From positions 344,517 through 408,516 of the forward strand of contig NZ_LMEB01000006.1 of assembly GCF_001425945.1 (NCBI RefSeq): a DNA stretch of 64,000 nt, given 5' to 3'. The translations under genes were made by a program, and so were the position numbers. This DNA is from Brevundimonas sp. Root1279. GTDB taxonomy: Bacteria; Pseudomonadota; Alphaproteobacteria; Caulobacterales; Caulobacteraceae. Each line of letters starts with the position of its first letter. Position 1 is the stretch's first letter. Below the pieces are notes generated by a model. The model ran no database searches. It saw only the letters and a program-made list of their open reading frames with translations, and was not told the origin of the DNA. This document shows positions 54,045 through 62,376 of the stretch, one piece after another.

Positions 54045-54536
54045 TCAACCGGCCGGCGGCGAGACATCGTCCGGCATGCGGAAGCGGATGGTGAACCGGA
54101 TCGTCCCGCGCTCCGCCCGGCCGTCGACCACGCGCGGATAGACTCGCGAACGGTTGCCCGCCCGTACGGCCGCGCGCCCGAAGCCGTACCCCTCCGGCGT
54201 TTCGCGCACGACTTCGCATTTCGAGACGTTGCCGCTCCGGCGGGTGACGCACATCAGGGTAACGTCCGCGCTTTCGACACCTGCGCGCACGGCGCGGCGC
54301 GGGAAGTCCGGCGCGGGCTGCCGACGCCAGCGCGGCGGGCCGTCGACGAGGGGCGTGTCCGCCGCCCGATCGGGAAACAACTGGACGCTGTCCACCTGGC
54401 GCAGCTCGAACCGGGCATTGGACCCGACCCAGGCGATCGCCGCTGCCAGCAGCAAGACGACGGCGGCCGCCGTCAGCCAGGCGGCGACGACGACGGGGCC
54501 GCCCCGGTCTCCCTCAGGCGGCCCAGGCTCGCTCAA
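54045..54536 (-). CDS. Membrane-anchored TonB-C-like protein coupled to yebC
   Basis: 163 residues from TTG at 54536, whose TTGA overlaps the yebC stop; frame and coupling support it, though the ribosome binding site is weak. A basic head, one membrane span (about 14-33), and a periplasmic TonB C-terminal-like domain (about 65-155): [33 protein letters not shown] and [10 protein letters not shown]. It is a distant relative of the protein at 51470. Function unknown; translation coupling with a regulator such as YebC is not a known pattern. Confidence 0.72.
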   Translation of the reverse strand: MSEPGPPEGDRGGPVVVAAWLTAAAVVLLLAAAIAWVGSNARFELRQVDSVQLFPDRAADTPLVDGPPRWRRQPAPDFPRRAVRAGVESADVTLMCVTRRSGNVSKCEVVRETPEGYGFGRAAVRAGNRSRVYPRVVDGRAERGTIRFTIRFRMPDDVSPPAG

Positions 54537-55306
54537 CCGGCGTACTTCGCCGCGTCTTCGTCCGAGATGTCCTCGTTCGAATAGACGTTCTGGACGTCGT
54601 CCTCGGCGTCGAGGGCGTCGAGCAGCTTCATCAGCGTGCCCACGGTCTCGCCGGTCACCTGGACCTCCGACTGCGGGCGCCACACGAGGGCGGTCGATTT
54701 CGGATCGCCCAGCACCTTGGACATGGCGTCGGCGACCTCGTTGAGGTCCTCGAACTTGGTCCAGATGGTGTGGCCCGGCGCGTCCTCATAGATGTCCGGC
54801 TTGACCAGGTCGCTCTCGACGTCCTGGGCGCCCGCCTCGATGGCGGCCTCCATGACGGCGTCCTCGGTGCCCGCCTCGGCCTTGTAGATGATCTGGCCGA
54901 CGCGATCCCACATGAAGGCGACCGAGTTGATCTCGCCCAGGGCTCCGCCGTTCTTCGAGAAGGCGGCGCGGATGTTGGAGCCGGCGCGGTTGCGGTTGTC
55001 GGTCAGGGCCTCGACGATGATGCCGACGCCGCCGGGGCCGCGGCCCTCGTAGCGGATCTCTTCCATCGTATCGACATCGCCCGACGAGGCCTTGTTGATG
55101 GCCCGCTGGATCACGTCCTTGGGCAGGCTCTCGGCCTTGGCGTTGTTCACCGCCAGGCGCAGGCGCGGGTTCATGGCCGGGTCGGGCATGCCCGACTTGG
55201 CGGCCACGGTGATGTCGCGCGACAATTTGGAGAACAGCTTGGAGCGCTGCGCATCGGCGCGCCCCTTGCGGTGCATGATGTTCTTGAATTTGGAATGGCC
55301 GGCCAT
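54533..55306 (-). CDS. yebC: YebC/PmpR-family regulatory protein
   Basis: 257 residues, full length for the TACO1/YebC family: [20 protein letters not shown] (N-terminal helical DNA/RNA-facing domain), [17 protein letters not shown] near residue 88, and [12 protein letters not shown]. YebC proteins act on transcription of nearby genes (PmpR, ruvC) and more recently have been tied to translation of polyproline stretches. In relatives it adjoins ruvC; here the distance is 7.5 kb. The Pro-rich TolA in the same window is a possible client, but that is speculative. Confidence 0.96.
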   Translation of the reverse strand: MAGHSKFKNIMHRKGRADAQRSKLFSKLSRDITVAAKSGMPDPAMNPRLRLAVNNAKAESLPKDVIQRAINKASSGDVDTMEEIRYEGRGPGGVGIIVEALTDNRNRAGSNIRAAFSKNGGALGEINSVAFMWDRVGQIIYKAEAGTEDAVMEAAIEAGAQDVESDLVKPDIYEDAPGHTIWTKFEDLNEVADAMSKVLGDPKSTALVWRPQSEVQVTGETVGTLMKLLDALDAEDDVQNVYSNEDISDEDAAKYAG

Positions 55307-55404
55307 GGGTCTTCGTCTGCTCGAGGCGAGAAAAGTCGGAGCCGGGCTCTAGCCGATGGCGCGGCGACTGTCACCACACCCGCCAATTCACCGGCATGCG
55401 GTGC

Positions 55405-55410
55405 TATACT
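55405..55410 (+). promoter_or_regulatory. Candidate -10 element before the 68-residue protein
   Basis: TATACT, five of six matches to TATAAT, lies 74 bases before ATG 55484; no convincing -35 is seen at the right distance. The leader is GC-rich. Confidence 0.3.
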
Positions 55411-55483
55411 AGACTCAGGAACCAGCGAGGCTGGCCGGGCATTTCCCGAGTGGGCTCCGCAGGCCCGGCCCAAGGAGCATGGC

Positions 55484-55690
55484 ATGACCGTCGAAGACAC
55501 CCTCTACGACTCGGACCTCTACCGCGATGACGACCTCGAGGAAGGCCCCGCCGATATCGTCGAGTGGTACGAAGCCCGACCGGTCACCGTCCCCTTGGCC
55601 ATCGCCACCGGCTCGATCGTCGGCGCCTTCGCCCTCGGCGTCGTCGCGACCGTCGGCGCCCTGGCTCTGATGGGGCGCTTGGAAGACTAG
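55484..55690 (+). CDS. Small single-span membrane protein
   Basis: 68 residues. A strongly acidic cytosolic head (MTVEDTLYDSDLYRDDDLEE) leads to one membrane span (about 37-63; TGSIVGAFALGVVATVGAL) with Gly-spaced faces that suit helix packing. AAGGAG lies about 8 bases upstream of ATG 55484. It is divergent from yebC and ends 44 bases before the convergent thioesterase gene across a hairpin. Function unknown. Confidence 0.72.
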   Translation: MTVEDTLYDSDLYRDDDLEEGPADIVEWYEARPVTVPLAIATGSIVGAFALGVVATVGALALMGRLED

Positions 55691-55702
55691 CCTCCGAAGT
55701 CA

Positions 55703-55722
55703 CCCTCCCGCGGACGGGAGGG
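55703..55722. terminator. Hairpin between convergent genes
   Basis: CCCTCCCG-CGGA-CGGGAGGG, an 8-bp perfect stem with four-base loop, in the 44-base gap between genes ending at 55690 and 55735. No T run on either side, so strength is uncertain. Confidence 0.5.
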
Positions 55723-55734
55723 CAAGTCTGCGTC

Positions 55735-56172
55735 CTACGCCTTCAGGCTCTCCAGGAACCCGCGCATCTTGTCGTCCACCGACACCGGCCGCTTGGTCTC
55801 GCGGTCGACGTAGACGTGCACGAAGTGACCGACCGCGGCCGCCTCGTCCTCGTTGTTCTTGAACAGGCCAATCTCGTAGCGGACCGAGCTGGTGCCGACG
55901 TGGGCCACCCGCACCCCGGCCTGGATCTCGTCCGGAAAGGCCGTCGGGGCGAAGTAGCGGCAGCCGGTCTCGACCACCAGGCCGATGGTTTTGCCGTTGT
56001 GGATGTCGAGCACGCCGTTGACGACCAGCAGCCGGTTCACAGCCGTGTCGAACCACGAATAATAGACCACATTGTTCACATGGCCGTAGACGTCGTTGTC
56101 CATCCAGCGGGTGGAGATGGCCTGGAAGCGCCGATAATCGCTCCGTTTCGTACGCTCGATGGTACCCGTCAC
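55735..56172 (-). CDS. 4HBT-family acyl-CoA thioesterase
   Basis: 145 residues of a single hotdog fold. The family motif is STRWMDNDVYGHVNNVVYYS (about 20-39), where the Asp is catalytic in 4-hydroxybenzoyl-CoA-type thioesterases, and the closing KMRGFLESL is usual. It is distinct from YbgC at 43303 (different signature). Substrate unknown; most homologues act on medium or aromatic acyl-CoA. ATG at 56172 follows the divergent promoter region of the secreted protein at 56307. Confidence 0.92.
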   Translation of the reverse strand: MTGTIERTKRSDYRRFQAISTRWMDNDVYGHVNNVVYYSWFDTAVNRLLVVNGVLDIHNGKTIGLVVETGCRYFAPTAFPDEIQAGVRVAHVGTSSVRYEIGLFKNNEDEAAAVGHFVHVYVDRETKRPVSVDDKMRGFLESLKA

Positions 56173-56306
56173 GCGCAGCCTCCCATTTATTGTTGAGGGG
56201 GAGCCTTCAGCCTGCGTCGGCTTCCGTCAAGGCCGCCCGACTTGCCATGCCGGCGTCGCCGACCGATGGTACGGCCAAGCTCGGAACGCCGGGCAAGGGG
56301 GGATCC

Positions 56307-56750
56307 ATGAAACGCTTCACCGTCGCGGCCTTGGCCGCCCTGCTTTTCGCCACGCCCGTCGCCGCCCAGTCGCTGGACGAGCGCATGGCCCACTTCGATC
56401 GCGCCGCCGAGTCCGCCGGCTTCGGCTTCGCCGCCGGACCGTTCAACGGCAGCCTCGACAATGACGAGACGACCCGGTTCGGGTTCCCCATCGTGCCGGG
56501 CGCGGACTTCTCCGTCGTGGCGGTCTGTGACGGCGACTGCAGCGACCTCGACTTGCGCGCCTACGACGCTTCGGGCCGGCTGGTCGTCGAGAACGTCCAG
56601 ATAGACGCCCTGCCCGAGGTGGTGATCAGCACGACCGAGAACGAGATCGCCTTCATCGAGGTGGTCATGGCCAACTGCAGCCAGGCGCCGTGCTATTGGC
56701 AGGCCAAGGCCTTCTTCAAGAACAGCGTAGAGAACGCGGGCGGCAAATAG
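56307..56750 (+). CDS. Secreted hypothetical protein
   Basis: 147 residues. Signal peptide about 1-20 (ending PVAAQ), then a compact domain with CDGDCSDLDLRAYD (two Cys, about 73-87) and NCSQAPCYW (two Cys, about 119-127), likely making two disulphides in the periplasm. The motif GDCSDLDLRAYDASGRLV resembles the C-terminal beta-sandwich (PPC-like) domains of secreted proteases, here standing alone. GGGGGGATCC precedes the ATG. No enzymatic residues identified. Confidence 0.8.
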   Translation: MKRFTVAALAALLFATPVAAQSLDERMAHFDRAAESAGFGFAAGPFNGSLDNDETTRFGFPIVPGADFSVVAVCDGDCSDLDLRAYDASGRLVVENVQIDALPEVVISTTENEIAFIEVVMANCSQAPCYWQAKAFFKNSVENAGGK

Positions 56751-56804
56751 CGCGCGTCGCCGGGGGCTTGGCGGACGCAGCGTCAAGCGCCTAGCGTCCC
56801 GGCC

Positions 56805-57944
56805 ATGACCTCGCCGATGCAGACCACCGCCGCCGTCCTGCGCGCCATGGGCGCCGCCCGGCCCTATGCCGACAGCCGTCCGCTGGCGATCGAGGTGGTG
56901 ACCCTGGACGCGCCCGGCGCCGGCGAGGTGCGGGTGGCGATCAAGGCGGCGGGCCTGTGCCACTCGGACCTCAGCGTCATCAACGGCGACCGGCCGAGGC
57001 CCATGCCGATGGCCCTGGGTCATGAAGCGGCCGGCGTGGTCGAGGCGGTCGGCCCGGGCGTCGACGACCTGGTTCCAGGCGACCACGTGGTTATGGTCTT
57101 CATGCCCAGCTGCGGCCACTGCGATCCCTGCGCCGGCGGCCGTCCGGCCCTGTGCGAGCCGGGCGCGGCGGCCAACGGCAAGGGCGAGCTGCTGGGCGGC
57201 GGACGCCGCATCCACGACGAGCAGGGCGACCTGAACCACCACCTCGGCTGCTCGGCCTTCGCCGCCCACGCCGTGGTTTCGCGCCGCTCGCTGGTGAAGG
57301 TCGACCGCGACCTGCCATTCGAACACGCCGCCCTGTTCGGCTGCGCCGTCCTGACCGGCGTCGGGGCCGTGGTGAACACCGCCCAGGTGCGCGCGGGCCA
57401 GTCGGTCGCCGTGGTCGGCCTCGGCGGCGTCGGCCTGTCCTCGGTGCTCGGCGCCCTGGCCGCGGGGGCCTCGCCCGTCGTCGCCGTCGACCTGTCCGAA
57501 GACAAGCTGGCCCTGGCCCGCTCCCTCGGCGCTGTGCAGACCGTCAACGCGGCCGACCCCGACGCCGTCGACCAGGTCCGCGCCCTGACGGGCGGCGGGG
57601 CCGACTATGTGTTCGAGATGGCCGGCAGCGTCCGCGCCCTGGAGTCCGCCTGGAAAATGACGCGCCGCGGCGGAACCACCGTCACTGCCGGCCTGCCCCC
57701 GCCCGAGGCCGCCCTGGCGGTCAACGTCGTCTCCCTCGTCGCCGAGGAGCGCACCCTCAAGGGCTCCTACATCGGCACTTGCGTGCCGAGCCGCGACATT
57801 CCCCGCTACGTCGCCCTGTTCCGCCAGGGCCGCCTGCCGGTCGACCGGCTGCTGACCGGGACCATAGCGCTCGACGACATCAACGCCGCCTTCGACGACC
57901 TTCACGAAGGCAACGCCGTCCGCACGGTCGTGACCTTCCCGTAG
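56805..57944 (+). CDS. Zinc-dependent alcohol dehydrogenase (MDR superfamily)
   Basis: 379 residues. GroES-like domain with catalytic zinc ligands Cys in GLCHSDLS (about 52), His in GHEAAG (about 73) and Cys in LFGCAVLTGVGA (about 181); structural zinc loop CGHCDPCAGGRPALC (about 104-118). Rossmann motif VAVVGLGGVGLSSVLGA (about 198-214) for NAD. Its overall shape is closest to class III-like alcohol dehydrogenases that act on primary alcohols. Start MTSPMQTTA at 56805; ATG at 56817 possible. No co-transcribed partners evident. Confidence 0.93.
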   Translation: MTSPMQTTAAVLRAMGAARPYADSRPLAIEVVTLDAPGAGEVRVAIKAAGLCHSDLSVINGDRPRPMPMALGHEAAGVVEAVGPGVDDLVPGDHVVMVFMPSCGHCDPCAGGRPALCEPGAAANGKGELLGGGRRIHDEQGDLNHHLGCSAFAAHAVVSRRSLVKVDRDLPFEHAALFGCAVLTGVGAVVNTAQVRAGQSVAVVGLGGVGLSSVLGALAAGASPVVAVDLSEDKLALARSLGAVQTVNAADPDAVDQVRALTGGGADYVFEMAGSVRALESAWKMTRRGGTTVTAGLPPPEAALAVNVVSLVAEERTLKGSYIGTCVPSRDIPRYVALFRQGRLPVDRLLTGTIALDDINAAFDDLHEGNAVRTVVTFP

Positions 57945-57987
57945 CGCTTGGCTACAAGGGCGGCCTCAACTCGCAGGAGAGACCGCC

Positions 57988-58497
57988 ATGGCCACAGAAC
58001 TCTACGACCTGACGGTCCCCGCCTTCAGCCGCGGCCTGAACGCCCTGAACGGGCTGCTCGACAAGGCGGTGGCCCACGCCGCCGAGACCGGCGCCGATCC
58101 GGAGGCCTACCTCTCGAAGCGGCTGATCGACGACATGCACCCGCTGATCAAGCAGGTGCAGATCGCCTGCGACAGCCCCAAGCTGTGCATCGCCCGCCTA
58201 TCCGGCGTCGAGGCCCCCGTCAACGACGACAGCGAGGTGACCATCGCCGACCTCAAGACGCGCATCGCCGGCACCTTGGACTATGTCCGCTCCGTCCCGC
58301 GCGAGGCGATCGACGGCCAGGAGGGCAAGGACGTGGTGCTGAAATTCCCGGGCGGCGAGCTGCCCTTCAAGGGCGTCGCCTACGTCACCGGCTTCGCCCT
58401 GCCGAACTTCTACTTCCACCTGACCACGGCCTACGGCCTGCTGCGTCAGGCCGGCGTGCCGCTCGGCAAGCGCGACTTCATGGGCGGCCTGGCCTAG
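57988..58497 (+). CDS. DUF1993-domain protein
   Basis: 169 residues covering one DUF1993 domain: LYDLTVPAFSRGLNALNGLL at the start, RLIDDMHPLIKQVQIACDSPK (about 45-65) and PNFYFHLTTAYGLLRQAGVP near the end. The fold is a DinB-like four-helix bundle, but the function is unknown; the conserved His residues (DMHP, FHLTTAY) could bind a metal. CAGGAGAGACCGCC precedes the ATG. Its stop TAG shares CTAG (58494-58497) with the stop of the convergent NYN gene. Confidence 0.92.
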   Translation: MATELYDLTVPAFSRGLNALNGLLDKAVAHAAETGADPEAYLSKRLIDDMHPLIKQVQIACDSPKLCIARLSGVEAPVNDDSEVTIADLKTRIAGTLDYVRSVPREAIDGQEGKDVVLKFPGGELPFKGVAYVTGFALPNFYFHLTTAYGLLRQAGVPLGKRDFMGGLA

Positions 58498-59231
58498 GCC
58501 TTGTCCCGGATTCGCATCGCCCCGCCCGAGCCCGTCTGGACCTCGAAGCGGCCGGTGGCGCGGATCAGGTCCGACAGCTTGGCGTGGCCGTAGGTGCGCT
58601 GGTCGAAATCCGGATAGGTGTTGCGCAGCCGGTCGCCGATGCCGCTGACCGTGACCCAGCCGTCGCCGTCCTCGTCCATGTCGGCGATGACGGTGGCGAT
58701 CAGGCGCGACGCCTCGGACGGCTTGCGCTTGCCGCTGGCCGCGCGTGAACCCCGCGCCGCCGCCCCCTCGCCGTCGCCGGCCGGGGCGGTCAAATTCTCG
58801 GTGTAGATGAACCGGGTGCACGCCTGGCGGAAGCTCTCCGGCGTCTTCTGCTCGCCGAAGCCGTAGACGTCGACGCCCTCCTCGCGGATGCGCGACGCCA
58901 GCCGGGTGAAGTCGGCGTCCGACGAGACCAGGCAGAAGCCGTCGAACCGGCCGGAGTGCAGCAGGTCCATGCCGTCGATGACCAGGGCGATATCGCCCGA
59001 GTTCTTGCCCTTGGTGTTGGCGAAATTCTGCTGCGGTTGGATGGCGAACCGGGCCAAGACCTTGGTCCAGCCGGCCAGCTGCGGGCTGGAGAAGTCGCCG
59101 TAGATGCGCCGCGCCGAGGCTTCACCCAGGGTGGCGATCTCGGTGAACAGGGCCTCGGCGATGCGGGCTGAGGCGTTCTCCGCATCGATCAGCACGGCGA
59201 GGCGCGGGGCCTTGGGGTCGACAGAGGTCAT
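58494..59231 (-). CDS. NYN-domain ribonuclease with C-terminal OST-HTH/LOTUS domain
   Basis: 245 residues. N-terminal NYN (PIN-like) domain, about 8-150: acidic residues LIDAENAS, GDIALVIDGMDLL and LVSSDADFTRLASRI make a PIN-type metal site for RNA cleavage. A disordered linker (about 150-172) leads to an OST-HTH/LOTUS domain (about 175-240; LIATVIADMDEDGDGWVTVS, TYGHAKLSDLI), an RNA-binding winged helix that recognises G-rich RNA. This two-domain architecture is widespread in bacteria; targets are unknown. The single-strand neighbours give no hint of a pathway. Confidence 0.93.
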   Translation of the reverse strand: MTSVDPKAPRLAVLIDAENASARIAEALFTEIATLGEASARRIYGDFSSPQLAGWTKVLARFAIQPQQNFANTKGKNSGDIALVIDGMDLLHSGRFDGFCLVSSDADFTRLASRIREEGVDVYGFGEQKTPESFRQACTRFIYTENLTAPAGDGEGAAARGSRAASGKRKPSEASRLIATVIADMDEDGDGWVTVSGIGDRLRNTYPDFDQRTYGHAKLSDLIRATGRFEVQTGSGGAMRIRDKA

Positions 59232-59329
59232 GGGCAGGCTCCCGTTGCGGATTCGCGGCTCCTGCGATGGGCCTGACCGCGCCCCGGGTCAACGGGCCCA
59301 GATGCGGTGGAGATGCGAGGACGGGCCCG

Positions 59330-59776
59330 ATGCGCTACATCCACGCCATGACCCAAGCCCCCCTCCGCCGCCTGATCGACCTGCCCGGCGTCGACGACCT
59401 CGAGCTAAAGGCGCTGATGACGCCGCGCATCGCCGATCCGGACGAGCGCCATGAATTCCCCGAGGTGGACGCCGCCGTCGTCGCCGCACTCAAACTCACT
59501 CCCGACGAAGCGGAAGCCGTCGCCCTCCCCGCCGACTGGGACCGCATCGAGCGCCTCGACCCGGCCGACATGGTCGACGCCTTCGCCGCCGAGGGCTGGG
59601 ACGTCACTGACAACCGCCGCAAGCCCCTGCGCACCCTGCGCCACTTCGCGCTCCCGCTGGCCTTGGCGATGCGGGGGCTGGCCGGCGAACTGCCCTTCGT
59701 CGCCGAGCCCGACCAGCCGACGACGAGCTGGGGGAGCAGTCTGAAAGCCGAGGCCAGCCGGTTCAGGAAGCGGTAG
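59330..59776 (+). CDS. Hypothetical protein
   Basis: 148 residues from ATG at 59330 (GAGGACGGG upstream; ATG at 59348 also possible). Two hydrophilic helical stretches rich in Asp and Ala (LKLTPDEAEAVALPADW) and a helical end LAMRGLAGELPFV; no membrane segment or known motif. It stands alone between the divergent NYN gene and the DUF3883 gene. Family not recognised. Confidence 0.65.
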   Translation: MRYIHAMTQAPLRRLIDLPGVDDLELKALMTPRIADPDERHEFPEVDAAVVAALKLTPDEAEAVALPADWDRIERLDPADMVDAFAAEGWDVTDNRRKPLRTLRHFALPLALAMRGLAGELPFVAEPDQPTTSWGSSLKAEASRFRKR

Positions 59777-59779
59777 GGG

Positions 59780-59797
59780 CCTGGCGCATCCGCCAGG
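59780..59797 (+). terminator. Short hairpin after the gene ending at 59776
   Basis: CCTGGCG-CATC-CGCCAGG, a 7-bp perfect stem, four bases after the stop codon; followed by TTGTCG, so at most a weak terminator. Confidence 0.4.
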
Positions 59798-59829
59798 TTG
59801 TCGCCTAACCTCCAGTTGGTGGAGGGGCC

Positions 59830-60804
59830 GTGGCATACCAATCAAAAGTAGGAACCGACTGGACGGTCGACGAACTCGACCTGATCGTCGCGGAGTATTT
59901 CTCCATCCTCGGCGCCCAGTTCGCCGACGCGCCCGTCGTCAAGGCGCACCGAGCCCGCGCCCTCGATGAGCAGATCGGCCGAGGGCACAAGTCGATCGAG
60001 TTCAAGCACATGAACATCTCGGCGGTCCTCGCCGAGCTGGGCTTGCCGAACATCCGCGGCTACCGGCCAATGGCCAACTACCAGCAGGCGATCTTCCCGG
60101 CCGTCGAGCGCTACCTCGACGCCCACCCCGACGCCTGGGAGATCGGCGAGCCTGCCCATCTCCTCCCGGTGGGGGAGCGATGGGGAGGCGGAGCGCGAAG
60201 CGGCGGAGGGGCGGAGCCGTTCGCACCTTCCTCCGGCCTGCAGGCCCGCGGCCGCCCCTTCGCCGACAGGCCGACCATTGATGCGCCTTCGATCGAACCG
60301 CCAACCGAGATCCGCCCGCTCATCATCGAGCCGGCCCCGCCGCCGGGCGCGCCGCGCAAGCCCCGACCCGAAGGCCTCGAACGGCTCGTGCGCAAATACA
60401 ATCCGGCCGCGCGAGACCACCGCAACCGCCTCCTCGGGCGCCTCGGCGAGGAGCATGTCTTCCGTCATGAGGTCGACCGCCTCATCGCCGCCGACCGCAT
60501 GGACCTGGCCAAGAAGGTCGAGTGGACCTCGCAGGAGCGCGGTGACGGCGCCGGCTACGACATCCGCAGCTTCTCCTCGGCCGGCGACGAACGGCTGATC
60601 GAGGTCAAGGCGACCCGCGGCGCCCGCTCGACACCCTTCTTCGTGACCCGCACCGAGCGCGAAGTCAGCCGCGAACGCCCCGACCACTGGCGCCTGCACC
60701 GCCTGTATGACCTCTCGGTCGAGCCCAAACTGTTCCGGCTGAAGCCGCCCCTGGAGGTCGCTGTGACGCTCGAACCAGAGACCTGGCGCGCGACGGTAGG
60801 GTAG
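59830..60804 (+). CDS. DUF3883-domain (restriction-endonuclease-like fold) protein
   Basis: 324 residues from GTG at 59830 (GGAGGGGCC in front). An N-terminal helical domain (about 8-100; WTVDELDLIVAEYFSILGAQ) resembles those in HNH-type and MrcB-like restriction proteins. A Gly/Pro-rich linker (about 110-185) contains a palindromic insertion. The C-terminal DUF3883 domain (about 205-315) has GRLGEEHVFRHE, GAGYDIRSF and RLIEVKAT, the Asp and E-x-K of a PD-(D/E)XK nuclease site. DUF3883 is often fused in defence helicases, but here it is alone, so a defence role is possible but unproven. Confidence 0.85.
   Translation: MAYQSKVGTDWTVDELDLIVAEYFSILGAQFADAPVVKAHRARALDEQIGRGHKSIEFKHMNISAVLAELGLPNIRGYRPMANYQQAIFPAVERYLDAHPDAWEIGEPAHLLPVGERWGGGARSGGGAEPFAPSSGLQARGRPFADRPTIDAPSIEPPTEIRPLIIEPAPPPGAPRKPRPEGLERLVRKYNPAARDHRNRLLGRLGEEHVFRHEVDRLIAADRMDLAKKVEWTSQERGDGAGYDIRSFSSAGDERLIEVKATRGARSTPFFVTRTEREVSRERPDHWRLHRLYDLSVEPKLFRLKPPLEVAVTLEPETWRATVG
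60155..60240. repeat. GC-rich palindromic element inserted in frame in the DUF3883 gene
   Basis: CCCATC (60155-60160) pairs with GATGGG (60179-60184) around a CCTCCC/GGGGGA inner pair; a purine-rich run GGAGGCGG...GGCGGAGGGGCGG follows to about 60215. It codes a Gly-rich linker unlike the rest of the protein, as seen for palindromic elements inserted in alphaproteobacterial genes. Confidence 0.55.
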
Positions 60805-60807
60805 CCC

Positions 60808-61524
60808 TTACCTTCTCCCCACCACCGCCAGCCCCGTCCCGTCCGGCTCGGCCGGCGAGCCGACCACCACGTCCAGCCGGCGGTCCAGCGGGACGCCTTC
60901 CAGGGCGCGGTTGATCAGGGCGGGGATGGCGACCTCTGACGGGTCGGCGCGCAGGTCGAGCACGAAGCCGTTCTCGCCGCCCTCCCATTGGGCCGCGGCC
61001 AACCACACGGCGCGAATGGTCGGCTCGGCGGTCAGCTCGCGGGTCAGCCCCTCGACCAGGCCGGCGGGCAGGTCGGTCGGGACGGCCATGTCGGTCGGCA
61101 TCGGGCGGGTGCGGCCCTGGGCGAGCAGGCGGCTCAGGGCGTCCGGCGTCCAGCGCACGCCCAGGCCATGGCCGGCGTTGAGGATCACCGGATTGCGGCG
61201 CACCGTCTCCAGCAGCGCGCGGCCGGGCCAGGAGCGCGGCTCTACCTCGGCGCCGCAGGTCGCCACGACGCGCTCGCGGGAGGTGAACAGGGCGGTGGCG
61301 GTCTTGCCGTCAGACTGGGTCACGCTGCGCAGGCGGATGACGTCCTCCGCATCGCCCGGCTCCGGGGTCAGGGCCGCCCACAGCGGATGGGTCATCAGCG
61401 CCTGCTCGAAGGCGGCGCGCTCGGCGGCGCCGCCCGAGGTGGTGGCGCTCAGCAGCCGCTCCAGCGCGTTCTGCGGCTCGAAGTCGGTTGAGGGCGGCAC
61501 GGGGCGGTTGTCGGAATCGGTCAT
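60808..61524 (-). CDS. SseB-family protein, copy 1
   Basis: 238 residues. The N-terminal SseB domain (about 15-130) has NALERLLSATTSGGAAERAA, the strand TALFTSRERVV and LNAGHGLGVRWTPDAL; a C-terminal SseB-like half (about 140-238) follows with VWLAAAQWEGGENGFVLDL. SseB family proteins were first noted for serine sensitivity in E. coli and in secretion chaperones of other bacteria, but this two-part form is of unknown role. A second copy follows at 61573 on the same strand. Confidence 0.85.
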   Translation of the reverse strand: MTDSDNRPVPPSTDFEPQNALERLLSATTSGGAAERAAFEQALMTHPLWAALTPEPGDAEDVIRLRSVTQSDGKTATALFTSRERVVATCGAEVEPRSWPGRALLETVRRNPVILNAGHGLGVRWTPDALSRLLAQGRTRPMPTDMAVPTDLPAGLVEGLTRELTAEPTIRAVWLAAAQWEGGENGFVLDLRADPSEVAIPALINRALEGVPLDRRLDVVVGSPAEPDGTGLAVVGRR

Positions 61525-61572
61525 CGGGGTGCAGTCCTCGCACAGTGTCGGAACCGCCTTGATAGCATTCCC

Positions 61573-62376
61573 TCAGCCGCCGAACAGACGCCCCATCAGC
61601 CCCTTCTTCCCCTTGCCGGCCGCCCGCACCGCCACCACCGGCAAGCCGACGCCGTCCTCGCCGCCCGGCGCATTGAGGATCAGCTCCAGCTTGCGGTCGG
61701 TCGGCAACGGGCTGGATCCCAGGGCGCGCCGGATCGGCTCGGCGTCGCCGTCGCAGCGCACGTCCAGATGCCAGACGGTGTTCGTCGCCCCCGGCCAGTA
61801 GGCCAGGGCCAGCCATGCCGCGCGCACCTGCGGCAACGGATCCAGCAGGGCCTTCAGCCGCGCCATCAGCTCGGTCGGGACTTCGGCCGGCGCGCCGAGC
61901 AGCACCTGGGGCTCCTGCTGCCCCCCCGGAGCAGGCTGCGGCGCGGCCGTCGGCTCAACCAGCCGCCGGGCCGGCAGCCCGGCCAAGGCCTCCAGCGACG
62001 CAGGCTCCCACATCACCCCATAGGGCTGGCCCGGGTTCAGCACCGCCGGGTCGGCTCGGATCATCTCGAACAGCTTGCGCCCGGGCAGGGCCAGGCAACC
62101 CACCCCCTCGCCGAAGGCCGCCAGCATGCGCTCGGGCGCGGTGAACACCGCCGTCGCCCGCCGCCCGTCCTTCAGTTCGATCGACAACACCCGCATCGGC
62201 GTCGAGGCCTGCAACGTCCCCTCAGGGACCTTGTCGAGCGTCCCGACGTAGAGGGTTTCGTCCGGCAGCGTCTGGGCGAAGGCGGCCTGGGCCGCGGGGT
62301 CGCCCCGCGACGCGGCGACCAGCCGTTCCTCCAGCGGGTTGGCGGGGCGGAACAGATAGGCGGCGGCGTCTGTCAT
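61573..62376 (-). CDS. SseB-family protein, copy 2
   Basis: 267 residues with the same two-part layout: NPLEERLVAASRGDPAAQAA, ATAVFTAPERMLAAFGEG and LNPGQPYGVMWEPASLEA, a longer Pro/Gln-rich linker (about 140-160) and the second half VRAAWLALAYWPGATNTVWHL, ending GKGKKGLMGRLFGG, a basic amphipathic tail that may touch membranes. It is upstream in the operon order, 48 bases before copy 1. Paralogous tandem genes; function unknown. Confidence 0.85.
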   Translation of the reverse strand: MTDAAAYLFRPANPLEERLVAASRGDPAAQAAFAQTLPDETLYVGTLDKVPEGTLQASTPMRVLSIELKDGRRATAVFTAPERMLAAFGEGVGCLALPGRKLFEMIRADPAVLNPGQPYGVMWEPASLEALAGLPARRLVEPTAAPQPAPGGQQEPQVLLGAPAEVPTELMARLKALLDPLPQVRAAWLALAYWPGATNTVWHLDVRCDGDAEPIRRALGSSPLPTDRKLELILNAPGGEDGVGLPVVAVRAAGKGKKGLMGRLFGG

